A stretch of DNA of 64,000 bases from Janthinobacterium lividum PAMC 25724 (lineage in GTDB: Bacteria > Pseudomonadota > Gammaproteobacteria > Burkholderiales > Burkholderiaceae_D). Shown here piece after piece: positions 27,761 to 37,118 of this stretch. A program made the translations under genes and the position numbers. Every line of letters begins with the position of its first letter. Position 1 is the first letter of the stretch. A model generated the notes under the pieces. It was not told the origin of the DNA. It made no database searches and saw only the letters and a list, made by a program, of their open reading frames with translations. Location: contig AHHB01000042.1 of assembly GCA_000242815.2 (NCBI GenBank), positions 186,001 to 250,000 on the forward strand, read 5' to 3'.

Positions 27761-28323
27761 AGTAATTAAATACCCGTAGCAAAGAATGTTAATCGTGGAA
27801 TTAGGCTCGTGGCCGACGGCTTGCCGGCCATCACGGACCGGGTCCTTTTTTGCACCACCGTCGCTGAGCATGGCGTGACTGGCGATGTGACCTTTTAGCC
27901 AGCCCATGCTACAGAGAAAATCGCTACTTTGAAAAGTTTTCCTAAGGCAATTACCGATTTTGCCATTTTTTACCGAAAAAACATGCTTTCTAGAGGATTT
28001 TGTCTAAAGAGCAGGCCGGAAAAACCACACTTTCATTGTAATTTTCACATTTTTCAATATATATTTTAATAACTAAATAAACAATTAGCTGTATGCCCGG
28101 CATCGACCTGTTCGACAGCCATTTGCCTCGTCATGTCAGCGGCGCGGGCACATTTGCCCAGCGCGCATAACGTCCATAACGCATCTAACGCGGCAGGCTG
28201 CCAGTGCTCGTCCCTGCCGGCAGCAAGCCGGCCTGAAGAGCGCCTTGCCGGCCGAATCCGTATACTGGCTCAAGGTGAAAAACTCGGACGGCGCAGGCGG
28301 CGCAGGTTCGGGCTTGCTAACGT
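27761..28323. other. Long AT-rich intergenic region between the porin gene and paaZ
   Basis: About 560 bp without a credible gene. The part at 27930-28095 is unusually AT-rich for this genome and would suit the porin promoter and regulator contacts. At 28216-28232 the hairpin GCCGGC-agcaa-GCCGGC lacks a T tract, so I do not call it a terminator. Confidence 0.4.
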
Positions 28324-30375
28324 TTACTCACGCTTCGATACCAGGGTCAAAATGTCGTAGCTGGCGACCAGTTCCTCATTCTGGTTGCTCACCTGCACGT
28401 CCCAGGCCACCACGCCCTGGCCCACGCCAAACACGTCCTTGCGGTTGCGGTCAACCTTGCGTTTGCAGGTCAGGCGGGCGCGAATGGTGTCGCCAATGGC
28501 GACGGGCGCGACGAAGCGCAGGTTATCGAGGCCATAGTTGGCCAGCACCGGGCCGACACCGGGCGAGACGAACAGGCCGGCAGCGGCCGACAGCACGAAG
28601 TAGCCATGGGCGATGCGCTTGCCGAACTGCGATTGCTTGGCCGCGATTTCGTCGAAATGCATATAGAAGAAATCGCCCGAGATACCGCCGAAGGCGACGA
28701 TGTCCGCTTCGCTGACGGTGCGCCGGTGCGTGAGCAGCGAGTCGCCCGTCTTCAAGTCTTCGAAGTGCTTGCGGAACGGATGGATCGGGCTTTCATTGAC
28801 ATCTGCGCCGCGCACGTATTCGCCCGTGATCGCCGCCAGCATGGTCGGCGAACCTTGCACCGCAGCCCGCTGCAGATAGTGGCGCACGGCGCGCACGCCG
28901 CCCAACTCTTCACCGCCGCCTGCGCGGCCAGGGCCACCGTGCTTCAATTGCGGCAATGGCGAACCATGGCCGGTCGAATCGACGCAAGCCACGCGCTCGA
29001 GCACGTGCACGCGGCCATGCGTGGCCGCCACTTGCGGCACCACACGCGCAGCGATCCTCGGATCGCGCGTCACCAGGGTGCTCACCAGGCTACCCTTGCC
29101 GCGCGCGGCGAGAGCCAGCGCTGCGTCGATATCGTGGTAGCCCATCATGGTGCTGACGGGACCAAACGCTTCCACGTCATGTACGGCGTCGTTAGCGAAG
29201 GCATCGCGGCACAGCAGCAAGGTCGGCGAGAAGAAGCTGCCGTCAAGGGCACCATCGCCAAGCGGATTGAAGCCGTCGGCCGCGCCGAACACCACCTCAT
29301 TATGCTGCGACAGCGTGGCGACACGCTCCGCCACATCGCTTTGCTGTTCCTTCGAGGCCAGCGCGCCCATGCGTACGCCTTCGATGGACGGGTCGCCCAC
29401 CACCACCTTGGCCAGGCGTTCGCGCAAGCGCGTGCCGACGGCATCCAGCAGGTGCTCAGGCACGATGATGCGGCGGATGGCCGTGCATTTTTGGCCCGAC
29501 TTGCCCGTCATTTCTCGCACGACTTCCTTGACGAACAGGTCAAATTCCATGTCCTCGGGCGTGACGTCCGGCGCCAGGATGGCACAATTGAGCGAATCGG
29601 CTTCGCCGTTAAAGGGTACGGACTGGGCGATCAGGTTCGGATTGGTGCGCAGCTTGGCGGCCGTAGCGGCCGATCCTGTAAACGTGACGAAGTCCTGGCC
29701 ATTCAAGCGGTCCAGCAGGTCGCCTGTGGAGCCGATCACCAGTTGAATACTGCCGGCCGGCAGCAGGCCTGATTCATGCATCATGCGCACGACGGCCTGC
29801 GTCAGGTAACTGGTCGCCGTGGCCGGCTTGGCGATACAGGGCATGGCAGCGAGAAAACTCGGCGCGAATTTTTCCAGCAAACCCCATATGGGAAAATTGA
29901 AGGCGTTGATATGCACGGCCAGGCCGCCGCGCGGCACCAGAATGTGCGTGCCGGCAAAGCCGCCTTTTTTACCCAGCGCAATGGCCGGGCCTTCATGCAG
30001 CACGTTCGACGACGGCAGCTCGTTGCTGCCCATGCTGGCGTAGGCGAACAGGGTGCCCGTGCCGCCTTCGATATCGACCCAGCTATCGGCGCGCGTGGCG
30101 CCTGACAGATGCGAAATCGCATACAGCTCTTCCTTGCGCTCGACCAGATATAAGGCCAAGGCCTTCAGGCGCGCGGCGCGCTGCTGGAAGTCCAGCGCCA
30201 TGAGCCCCGGCACACCCGTCTTGCGGGCATAGGTGACGGCTTCGTCGAAGTCGATCTTCTCGGCATGCGTGTGATAAATGACGCGGTTATTCAAAGCGTT
30301 GTGCAGCGGCACCGCCGCACTTTCGCCCAGCCAGCGGCCGGCGATCAGGCTTTGCAAGGTGGATATTTGAGCCAT
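28324..30375 (-). CDS. paaZ: PaaZ: oxepin-CoA hydrolase / 3-oxo-5,6-dehydrosuberyl-CoA semialdehyde dehydrogenase
   Basis: Bifunctional ring-opening enzyme of aerobic phenylacetate breakdown. It has 683 residues, close to the E. coli protein. The N-terminal aldehyde dehydrogenase domain (to about residue 530) has the catalytic cysteine in [12 protein letters not shown]. The C-terminal R-hydratase (MaoC) domain carries [14 protein letters not shown] and RIAHGYF. The ATG at 30373-30375 has GGAG eight bases upstream; an in-frame extension into the intergenic palindrome is rejected. It is the last gene of the paa run, separated from paaY by a palindromic repeat. Confidence 0.95.
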   Translation of the reverse strand: MAQISTLQSLIAGRWLGESAAVPLHNALNNRVIYHTHAEKIDFDEAVTYARKTGVPGLMALDFQQRAARLKALALYLVERKEELYAISHLSGATRADSWVDIEGGTGTLFAYASMGSNELPSSNVLHEGPAIALGKKGGFAGTHILVPRGGLAVHINAFNFPIWGLLEKFAPSFLAAMPCIAKPATATSYLTQAVVRMMHESGLLPAGSIQLVIGSTGDLLDRLNGQDFVTFTGSAATAAKLRTNPNLIAQSVPFNGEADSLNCAILAPDVTPEDMEFDLFVKEVVREMTGKSGQKCTAIRRIIVPEHLLDAVGTRLRERLAKVVVGDPSIEGVRMGALASKEQQSDVAERVATLSQHNEVVFGAADGFNPLGDGALDGSFFSPTLLLCRDAFANDAVHDVEAFGPVSTMMGYHDIDAALALAARGKGSLVSTLVTRDPRIAARVVPQVAATHGRVHVLERVACVDSTGHGSPLPQLKHGGPGRAGGGEELGGVRAVRHYLQRAAVQGSPTMLAAITGEYVRGADVNESPIHPFRKHFEDLKTGDSLLTHRRTVSEADIVAFGGISGDFFYMHFDEIAAKQSQFGKRIAHGYFVLSAAAGLFVSPGVGPVLANYGLDNLRFVAPVAIGDTIRARLTCKRKVDRNRKDVFGVGQGVVAWDVQVSNQNEELVASYDILTLVSKRE

Positions 30376-30419
30376 GTGGTTTCTCCGTAAAACGAGGGTG
30401 TTGGTGACGTTGGTGTGGT

Positions 30420-30460
30420 GTCGGATTACGCGGGGCGCTGCCCCGCTAATCCGACCTACG
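30420..30460 (-). repeat. GTCGGATTA-type palindromic repeat, copy 1
   Basis: Arms GTCGGATTAcGCGGGGC and GCCCCGCTAATCCGAC pair with one bulged C, and a CTACG tail follows. It lies between paaY and paaZ. The same arms and tail recur at 31126-31159 in the same orientation. It is consistent with a REP-like dispersed element. Confidence 0.8.
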
Positions 30461-30470
30461 CCCATATTGT

Positions 30471-31085
30471 TTATTGCGCTGCGGCGTTCTTGTGCAGGTG
30501 TAGCGGCAGTGCGGATTCAAAATTGAGGCGTTGGCGGTTCGCCTCGACTTGCGTCAGGGCGTCCACCTCGCGCATCGTCTGCATCGAGCGAACGGCAAGT
30601 TCGTGGTACTGGCCCGTGCCCGAACTTTTCCATTTGATTTCATCGTCTGTCAGCGCGCGGATGATCTTGGCCGGCGTGCCCACCACCATGCTGCGCGGCG
30701 CAACGATCATGCCCGCGCGGACGAAACTCATGGCCGCGACGATGGATTCCGCGCCGATGATGGCGTTGTCCATGACCACGGCGTTCATGCCCACCAGCGC
30801 ATTGCGGCCGATGCGGCAGCCGTGCAGTACGGCGCCATGGCCGATATGGCCATCGACTTCGACCACCGTGTCGCAGCCAGGGAAGCCGTGCATGACGCAG
30901 GTATCCTGCAAGTTCGCGCCCTCTTCCAGGATCAATCGACCGAAGTCGCCACGGATCGAGGCCAGCGGGCCGATATAGCAGCGCGGGCCAACGATGACGT
31001 CGCCGATCAGCACGGCCGACGGGTGCACATAAGCGCTGGGGTGGACGACGGGGGTGACGCCATTGATTTCGTAGACTTTGACCAT
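30471..31085 (-). CDS. paaY: PaaY thioesterase (hexapeptide-repeat, gamma-carbonic-anhydrase-like)
   Basis: A 204-residue left-handed beta-helix protein. The hexapeptide repeats ([35 protein letters not shown]) carry the metal-binding histidines ([16 protein letters not shown]) of the gamma-class fold. In phenylacetate pathways PaaY hydrolyses dead-end CoA thioesters and protects the cell from a blocked pathway. The ATG at 31083-31085 has GGAG seven bases upstream. Palindromic repeats flank the gene on both sides, between livF and paaZ. Confidence 0.93.
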   Translation of the reverse strand: MVKVYEINGVTPVVHPSAYVHPSAVLIGDVIVGPRCYIGPLASIRGDFGRLILEEGANLQDTCVMHGFPGCDTVVEVDGHIGHGAVLHGCRIGRNALVGMNAVVMDNAIIGAESIVAAMSFVRAGMIVAPRSMVVGTPAKIIRALTDDEIKWKSSGTGQYHELAVRSMQTMREVDALTQVEANRQRLNFESALPLHLHKNAAAQ

Positions 31086-31125
31086 GTTGCTCTCCAAAAC
31101 ATTATTGCCAGCCGTAGCGGCTGAT

Positions 31126-31159
31126 GTCGGATTACGCGCAAGCGCTAATCCGACCTACG
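31126..31159 (-). repeat. GTCGGATTA-type palindromic repeat, copy 2
   Basis: GTCGGATTAcGCGC pairs with GCGCTAATCCGAC across a two-base loop, with the same bulged C and CTACG tail as the copy at 30420-30460. It lies in the gap between livF and paaY. Confidence 0.8.
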
Positions 31160-31162
31160 TCT

Positions 31163-31906
31163 TCACATACCCAGGTAGGCGCTTTGTACTTGCTCGTTGT
31201 GCAGCAACTCGGGACCGGGGCCGGACAAGATGATCGCCCCAGTCTCGATCACATAGCCCACGTCGGCGATCGACAGGGCGGCGTGCGCGTTCTGCTCGAC
31301 GAGGAAGATGGTGATGCCCTGGTCGCGCAGTTCGGCCACGATGCGGAAGATTTCCGCGATCAGGAGCGGCGCCAGGCCCATGCTCGGTTCATCGAGCAGC
31401 AGCAGTTGTGGACGGCCCATCAGTGCGCGCGCCATGGCCAGCATCTGCTGCTGCCCGCCCGATAAGGTCCCGGCCAGCAGCAGCCGCTTTTCCTTCAAAA
31501 TCGGGAACAGGCCATACATGCGCTCCATGTCGCCCGCCACGTCCTGCGCGGGGCGTGTAAAAGCGCCCAGGCGCAGATTGTCTTCCACCGTCATGGGGCC
31601 GAACACTTGCCGCCCTTCCGGCACCTGGCAAATGCCGGCGCGCACGCGCCTGTCGGCGCTCATGCGGCTGACGTCCTCGCCGGAAAAGACAATACTGCCG
31701 GCGCTGATCGGCTGCACGCCAGAGATGGCACGCAGCAAGGTCGTCTTGCCGGCACCATTGGCACCCACCAGCGCCACGAGTTGCCCCTGGCGCACCTGCA
31801 GGTCGATGCCGTGCAGGGCCTGGATACGGCCATAATGACTGGTCAGCCCTTTGATATCGAGTAGCAGCGGTGTTTGAGGTTTTTCCTGATTTTTTTCGTG
31901 CTTCAT
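31163..31906 (-). CDS. livF: LivF-type ABC transporter ATP-binding protein
   Basis: A 247-residue ATPase of the branched-chain (HAAT) importer family. Walker A is GANGAGKTT, the signature is LSGGQQQMLAMARAL and Walker B is LLLLDEPSMGLAP, the LivF form. Its ATG overlaps the livG stop by four bases (ATGA). Within this locus the importer probably carries phenylacetate or a related aromatic acid rather than leucine; that is inferred from position only. Confidence 0.9.
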   Translation of the reverse strand: MKHEKNQEKPQTPLLLDIKGLTSHYGRIQALHGIDLQVRQGQLVALVGANGAGKTTLLRAISGVQPISAGSIVFSGEDVSRMSADRRVRAGICQVPEGRQVFGPMTVEDNLRLGAFTRPAQDVAGDMERMYGLFPILKEKRLLLAGTLSGGQQQMLAMARALMGRPQLLLLDEPSMGLAPLLIAEIFRIVAELRDQGITIFLVEQNAHAALSIADVGYVIETGAIILSGPGPELLHNEQVQSAYLGM

Positions 31907-32658
31907 GCAGCCACTCCCAAATACGCCGCCACCACGTCGGGATTGGCGCGCACTTCGGCGGCGGTCCCTTCGGCCAGCTTCTTGCCATAGTCGAGCACCA
32001 GGATATGGTCCGACAGGTTCATCACCAGTTTCATGTCATGCTCGACCAGCACCACCGTCACGCCCGATTGCGCCACCTTGCGTATCAAGGCTTCGATCTC
32101 GCCCGTCTCCGTGTGGTTCAGGCCAGCGGCCGGTTCATCGAGCAGCAGCACCTTCGGCTTGGCCGCCAGCGCGCGGGCGATTTCCAGACGTTTCAGCGCA
32201 CCATACGACATCTGGCCCGCCTCGTCATCGATATGCCGACCTACGCCGACAAACTCCATCAGGCCCGCCGCCTCGTCGCGGCAAGCTGCGTCGGCGCGAC
32301 GCACGGACGGCAAACGCAGCATGCAGGCGAACAGGTTCTGGTTCAGGCGCAAATGCGCGCCCACCATCACATTGTCGATGGCCGTCATATTCATGCATAC
32401 CTGCAGATTCTGGAAGGTGCGGCTCATGCCGCGCCGCGCCAGCGCATCGGGCGACATGGCGGCCACGTTCTCGCCATTGAGCAAGATCTGGCCTTTGCTC
32501 GGCGTATACACACCCGTGATCAAATTGAACAAGGTCGTCTTGCCGGCGCCATTGGGACCGATCACGGAGTGGATATTGCCCTGCTTGACGGTGAAGCTCA
32601 CATCCTGCACCGCGTGCACACCGCCAAAACTCTTGCTCAGATTATTAATCGTCAGCAT
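31903..32658 (-). CDS. livG: LivG-type ABC transporter ATP-binding protein
   Basis: A 251-residue ATPase partner of LivF. Walker A is GPNGAGKTT; the LivG-type C-terminal part includes EHDMKLVMNLSDHILVLDYG. The signature region reads MSYGALKRLEIARAL, with Tyr in place of the usual Gly position seen in LSGG, which is common in LivG proteins. It begins one base after the livM stop and overlaps livF by four bases. Confidence 0.9.
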   Translation of the reverse strand: MLTINNLSKSFGGVHAVQDVSFTVKQGNIHSVIGPNGAGKTTLFNLITGVYTPSKGQILLNGENVAAMSPDALARRGMSRTFQNLQVCMNMTAIDNVMVGAHLRLNQNLFACMLRLPSVRRADAACRDEAAGLMEFVGVGRHIDDEAGQMSYGALKRLEIARALAAKPKVLLLDEPAAGLNHTETGEIEALIRKVAQSGVTVVLVEHDMKLVMNLSDHILVLDYGKKLAEGTAAEVRANPDVVAAYLGVAA

Positions 32659-32659
32659 T

Positions 32660-33676
32660 TCATGCCTCCTGCACCGGTAGTTTTTCCGCGCCGTCGGGGG
32701 CTTTGGGTGCCTGCGGCACTCCTGCCCGTTTGCGCGAACGGCTGGCCAGGCTAGGTACGAGCCCCTTGGGCATAAAGATCATGGTGGCCATCAGGATCAC
32801 GCCGAAGACCACCGTTTCCCAGCCTTCAAAACTTGACAGCAGCTGCGGCAAAATCGTCAGCAGGGCCGCCCCGATGATGGAGCCGAAGATCGACGCCATG
32901 CCACCGACCACCACCATCGTCACCAGCTCGATCGAGTGGAAGAAGCCGGACAGGTTGGGGGTAATAAAACCGATGTAATGAGCGCTGATGCTTCCTGCGA
33001 TGCTGGCAATGACGGCCGACAGCACGAACACGCGCACCTTGAAGCGCGTAGTATCGACGCCCACCACGCGGGCCGCCACTTCCGAGCCGTGGATGGCCTG
33101 CAGTGCGCGCCCGACGGGCGAATCGATCAGGTTCAGGGCCAGCCAGGTGACCAGTAACAGCAGTACGACGCAGACCAGGTACCACGCTTTCTCACCGGCG
33201 ATTTCCAGGCCGACCAGCGTGAAGGCGGACACACCTATCCCATCGGGGCCGCCCGTCCATTGCGTCTCGTTGTTGATGACGATGGAAATGATGATGCCCA
33301 GGCCCAGAGTCGCCATGGCCAGGGTGTGGCCCTTGAGCTTCAATACGGGGCGCGCCAGCAGCAGCGCCAGCAAGCCTGTGGCGACGGCACCTGCCGCCAG
33401 GGCAGCTAGCGGTGGCCAGCTGTAGTGCGTGGTCAGCACGGCCGAGGCATACGCGCCCAGGCCGTAGAAACCCGCGTGACCCAGGCTGATCTGGCCCGTA
33501 TAGCCCATCAGGAGATTCAGGCCGATAACGACGATGGCGTTAAGCGCAATGCGGATCGCAACGTCATAGTAGAACGCATTCGTGAAGAACAGCGGCAGGA
33601 TGGCCAGCACCAGCGCCAGCAACAGCAAGCCGCCGTGGCGCGAGCGGGTAAAGAATGTGCGCAACTGCGTCTTCAT
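32660..33676 (-). CDS. livM: LivM-type ABC transporter permease
   Basis: A 338-residue inner-membrane permease with about ten hydrophobic segments and the LivM motifs GYTGQISLGHAGFYGLGAY and GPDGIGV. A basic, proline-rich cytoplasmic tail of about 35 residues follows the last helix. Its ATG overlaps the livH stop by four bases, so the four membrane and ATPase genes are translationally linked. Confidence 0.9.
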   Translation of the reverse strand: MKTQLRTFFTRSRHGGLLLLALVLAILPLFFTNAFYYDVAIRIALNAIVVIGLNLLMGYTGQISLGHAGFYGLGAYASAVLTTHYSWPPLAALAAGAVATGLLALLLARPVLKLKGHTLAMATLGLGIIISIVINNETQWTGGPDGIGVSAFTLVGLEIAGEKAWYLVCVVLLLLVTWLALNLIDSPVGRALQAIHGSEVAARVVGVDTTRFKVRVFVLSAVIASIAGSISAHYIGFITPNLSGFFHSIELVTMVVVGGMASIFGSIIGAALLTILPQLLSSFEGWETVVFGVILMATMIFMPKGLVPSLASRSRKRAGVPQAPKAPDGAEKLPVQEA

Positions 33677-34551
33677 ACACGCTCCGAGTTTTTGGCGCCA
33701 AACAAGCCTTGCGGCAGGAAGAACAGGATCAGCAGGATCAGCACGAAAGGCACGGCGTCCTTGTAGGCCGAGGAGATGTAGCCGGCCGTCATGGCTTCGG
33801 CAATGCCGAGAATGAGGCCACCGGCAATCGCACCGGCACCGCCGCCGAGGCCACCGAGTACGGCGGCGACAAAGCCTTTCAGGCCCAGCATGATGCCGGC
33901 GTCATACGAGGTGTAGGTGATCGGTGCGACCAGGATGCCGCCCGCCGCGCCCAGCAAGGCTGACAAGCCGAAGGAAAATAGCAGCACCTTGCGCGTGTTG
34001 ATGCCCACCAGTTGCGCAGCGAGCTTGTTGTGCGAGGTGGCCAGCATGGCCTTGCCCATCAAGGTACGGCCGAAGAACCAGCCCAGCACCAGCACGATGA
34101 CGACCGTCACGCCCAGCACCCACAGGCTTTGCGGCAGCAGGCTGGCGCCCAAAAATTCGATCGGCGCATCGCCGGAAAAGGCAGGCAGCGTATGCGTATC
34201 CTTGCCCAGCCAGATTTGCACCAGGCCTCGCAGCACCAGCGAGGCGCCGATGGTGATGATCAACAGGGTGATGACCTGTGCATTTTGCGCCGGTTCGATC
34301 ACGGTTTTTTCCATCAACAGGCCTACCAAGCCCGTAGCGATGACGGCCAGGATGATGGCCAGCGGCAGCGGCACGCCGGCGGCCGACATCACTGCGGCCA
34401 GCATCCCGCCCAGCATGATGAATTCGCCCTGGGCGAAGTTGATCACGCCGCTGGTGTTGTAGATGATGGTAAAGCCCAGCGCCGCCAGCGCGTAGGCGGA
34501 ACCGACCGTCATCCCCGAATACAAAAATTGCAGAAATTGAGCGACTTCCAT
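33673..34551 (-). CDS. livH: LivH-type ABC transporter permease
   Basis: A 292-residue permease with about eight helices and the LivH motifs GSAYALAALGFTIIY, GVINFAQGEFIMLGG and LGGLGGGAGAIAGG. It forms the heterodimeric channel with LivM. It follows the substrate-binding protein gene after 84 bp. Confidence 0.9.
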   Translation of the reverse strand: MEVAQFLQFLYSGMTVGSAYALAALGFTIIYNTSGVINFAQGEFIMLGGMLAAVMSAAGVPLPLAIILAVIATGLVGLLMEKTVIEPAQNAQVITLLIITIGASLVLRGLVQIWLGKDTHTLPAFSGDAPIEFLGASLLPQSLWVLGVTVVIVLVLGWFFGRTLMGKAMLATSHNKLAAQLVGINTRKVLLFSFGLSALLGAAGGILVAPITYTSYDAGIMLGLKGFVAAVLGGLGGGAGAIAGGLILGIAEAMTAGYISSAYKDAVPFVLILLILFFLPQGLFGAKNSERV

Positions 34552-34635
34552 GGTGTCTCCATTATGTTCGGCTGTGCGCGGACGGCCTTCGAGGGCAGCC
34601 CGCGCGGGTACTTCTGGCTTACATTATTTCGAACA

Positions 34636-35787
34636 TCACTTCGACAATTGCCATTCGCCGTTCTTCACTTCCACCATGCGGAACGCCGACAGGTCCAGGC
34701 CCATGTGGTCCTTGGCCGACATGTTGAAGACACCGGTCGTGCCGACAAAACCCTTGGTCTGCTCCAGTGCCGTGCGCACTTTTTCGCGCTCCGTTCCCCC
34801 GGCGCGCTTGATCGCATCCACAGACAGGTTCAGGGCATCGAGCGCATAGCCGCCGAAGGTCGACGGATCGATCTTGTAGCGCTCTTTATACGTCTTGTCG
34901 TAGCCGACCACGATGGCCTTTTGCGCGTCGCTATCGGGCAGCATGGCACCGATCAGCAGCGCTGGCGTCGGCAGGCGCACGCCTTCGGCGGCCTTGCCCG
35001 ACAATTTCAGATACTCGTCTGACGCCACGCCATGCGACTGGTACAGCGGCAGCGCGGACATGCCCAGCTGGCCGTAGTTCTTGGTCACCACCGCCGGCCC
35101 CTGGCCCAGGCCGAAGACGAATACGGCTTGCACGCCGGCGGTATTTTTGATGCGCGTGAGCTGCGCCGTGATGTCCGTGTCTTTCGGCCCGTAGGTTTCA
35201 TCGGCCACCAGGGTAATGCCATATTTCGAGGCGACGATCTGCGATTCCTTGCGGCCCGAGGCGCCGAAGCCACTCGTTTCCGACAGCAGGCCGACCTTGC
35301 TGATGCCGCGCTTCTTCATGTCCTCGAACACCTTCTCGGCCGCCATACGGTCCGTATGCGGCGTCTTGAAGACCCATTTTTTTACCGGATCGATGATGAC
35401 CACAGCGCCCGCCAGCGAAATGAACGGTATGCTGGCGCGCTCCACCAGCGGTGCCATCGCCATCGTCGCGCCGGTGGTGGTGCCGCCGATCAGCACATCG
35501 ACCTTGTCGGACTCGATCAGGCGCTTGGTAAAACCGTTGGCCTTGGCGGCGTCGCTGCCATCATCGTAGTGCACCAGTTCCAGCTTGCGCCCCAGCACGC
35601 CGCCAGCGGCATTGATTTTCTCAATATACAGTTGCAGGGTTTTCAGCTCCGGATCGCCCAAAAAAGCGGCTGGTCCCGTGACCGACAGCACGGAACCGAT
35701 CTTGATATTATCGGCCGCATACGCGCCTGCGGCGGACATGGCCAGCACGCCGGCGATCAGGGTTTTCTTGAAAATATTGGCAATCAT
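34636..35787 (-). CDS. LivK-type periplasmic substrate-binding protein
   Basis: 383 residues with a signal peptide cut near AYA-AD, then a type I periplasmic binding fold (IKIGSVLSVTGPAAFLGDPE at the N-terminus; YALDALNLSVDAI near the C-terminus). The ATG at 35785-35787 has GGAG seven bases upstream. It is the first gene of the importer unit, 94 bp after paaJ. Aromatic-acid binding relatives are common in paa clusters, and position suggests phenylacetate. A branched-chain amino acid ligand cannot be excluded. Confidence 0.88.
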   Translation of the reverse strand: MIANIFKKTLIAGVLAMSAAGAYAADNIKIGSVLSVTGPAAFLGDPELKTLQLYIEKINAAGGVLGRKLELVHYDDGSDAAKANGFTKRLIESDKVDVLIGGTTTGATMAMAPLVERASIPFISLAGAVVIIDPVKKWVFKTPHTDRMAAEKVFEDMKKRGISKVGLLSETSGFGASGRKESQIVASKYGITLVADETYGPKDTDITAQLTRIKNTAGVQAVFVFGLGQGPAVVTKNYGQLGMSALPLYQSHGVASDEYLKLSGKAAEGVRLPTPALLIGAMLPDSDAQKAIVVGYDKTYKERYKIDPSTFGGYALDALNLSVDAIKRAGGTEREKVRTALEQTKGFVGTTGVFNMSAKDHMGLDLSAFRMVEVKNGEWQLSK

Positions 35788-35881
35788 TGTGGTCTCCACC
35801 AGGTTGGCACTACGGTCAATGTAGGGTTGGCGCTTTTTTATGAGCCTGCGCCTTTTGTATTTTTACTTTGTTTTTACTCGT

Positions 35882-37087
35882 TTATACGCGTTCAATGACG
35901 ACAGCAATACCCTGCCCCACGCCGATGCACATGGTGCACAGCGCATAGCGCCCGCCCGTTCGTTCCAGCTGGTTCAGGGCCGCCATCACCAGGCGCGCAC
36001 CGGATGCGCCCAGCGGATGGCCGATGGCAATCGCGCCGCCATTCGGGTTCACGTGGGCCGCGTCGTCAGCCAGGCCCAAGTCGCGCGTGACGGCCAGCGC
36101 CTGCGCCGCAAACGCTTCATTCAATTCGATCACATCCATCTGCTCGATGCTCAGACCCGTCTGTGCCAGCACCTTGCGCGAGGCTGGAGAAGGACCAAAG
36201 CCCATGATGCGCGGCGCCAGGCCAGCGGTGGCCATGCCCAGCACTTTTGCGCGTGGCGTCAATTTGTATTTATCCACGGCGGCGGCCGAGGCCAGCAAAA
36301 TTGCGCAAGCGCCATCGTTCAAGCCCGAGGCATTGCCAGCGGTGACCGTGCCATCCACCTTGACCACGCCCTTGAGTTTCGCCAGCATGTCCAGCGAAGT
36401 ATCGGGACGCGGATGTTCATCCATCGTCACCATCTTCGGCTCGCCTTTTTTCTGCGGCACGGCGACAGGCACGATTTCGCGATCGAAGACGCCAGCGGCG
36501 TTCGCTGCAGCCCAGCGCTGCTGGCTGCGCTGCGCCAGGGCATCCTGATCGGCGCGGCTGATGCCAAATTCCATGGCCACGTTTTCCGCCGTTTCCGGCA
36601 TGGTGTCGATGCCGTACTGCGCCTTCATCTTGCCGTTGACGAAACGCCAGCCAAGGGTCGTGTCTTCGATTTTCGCCGCGCGCGAGAAGGCGCTGTCAGC
36701 CTTGCCCATCACGAAAGGCGCGCGCGTCATGCTTTCCACGCCACCGGCGATGATCAGTTGCGCCTCACCGGCCTTGATGGAGCGCGCAGCGAGACCCACG
36801 GCGTCCAGGCTGGAGCCGCACAGACGGTTGATGGTATTGGCGGGCACCTCGGCGGGCAAGCCGGCCAGCAGCGCGGCCATGCGGCCCACGTTGCGGTTGT
36901 CTTCACCCGCCTGGTTGGCGCAGCCGTAGAACACGTCGTCGATGGCGGACCAGTCGACGGATGGATTGCGGGCGATCAGCGCGGCAATCGGCAGCGCGCC
37001 CAGGTCGTCCGCGCGCACGCTGGAAAGTGCCCCGCCATAGCGGCCAAAGGGAGTGCGTACTGCGTCACAGATAAAGGCTTCGTTCAT
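35882..37087 (-). CDS. paaJ: 3-oxoadipyl-CoA/3-oxo-5,6-dehydrosuberyl-CoA thiolase
   Basis: A 401-residue thiolase that releases acetyl-CoA twice in the phenylacetate pathway. Cys90 in NRLCGSS is the acyl-carrying nucleophile. The C-terminal motifs NPNGGAIAIGHPLGASG and CTMCIGVGQG supply the catalytic histidine and second cysteine. The N-terminus (MNEAFICDAVRTPFGRYGG) matches the PcaF/PaaJ subgroup. AGGA precedes the ATG by six bases. It lies 31 bp after paaK. Confidence 0.94.
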   Translation of the reverse strand: MNEAFICDAVRTPFGRYGGALSSVRADDLGALPIAALIARNPSVDWSAIDDVFYGCANQAGEDNRNVGRMAALLAGLPAEVPANTINRLCGSSLDAVGLAARSIKAGEAQLIIAGGVESMTRAPFVMGKADSAFSRAAKIEDTTLGWRFVNGKMKAQYGIDTMPETAENVAMEFGISRADQDALAQRSQQRWAAANAAGVFDREIVPVAVPQKKGEPKMVTMDEHPRPDTSLDMLAKLKGVVKVDGTVTAGNASGLNDGACAILLASAAAVDKYKLTPRAKVLGMATAGLAPRIMGFGPSPASRKVLAQTGLSIEQMDVIELNEAFAAQALAVTRDLGLADDAAHVNPNGGAIAIGHPLGASGARLVMAALNQLERTGGRYALCTMCIGVGQGIAVVIERV

Positions 37088-37118
37088 GGTCTATCCTGCT
37101 TGATCGATGTAGAGAAAA

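Noticed and set aside
28216-28232. GCCGGC hairpin downstream of paaZ as a terminator
   Set aside because: There is no T tract on either side in the paaZ direction.
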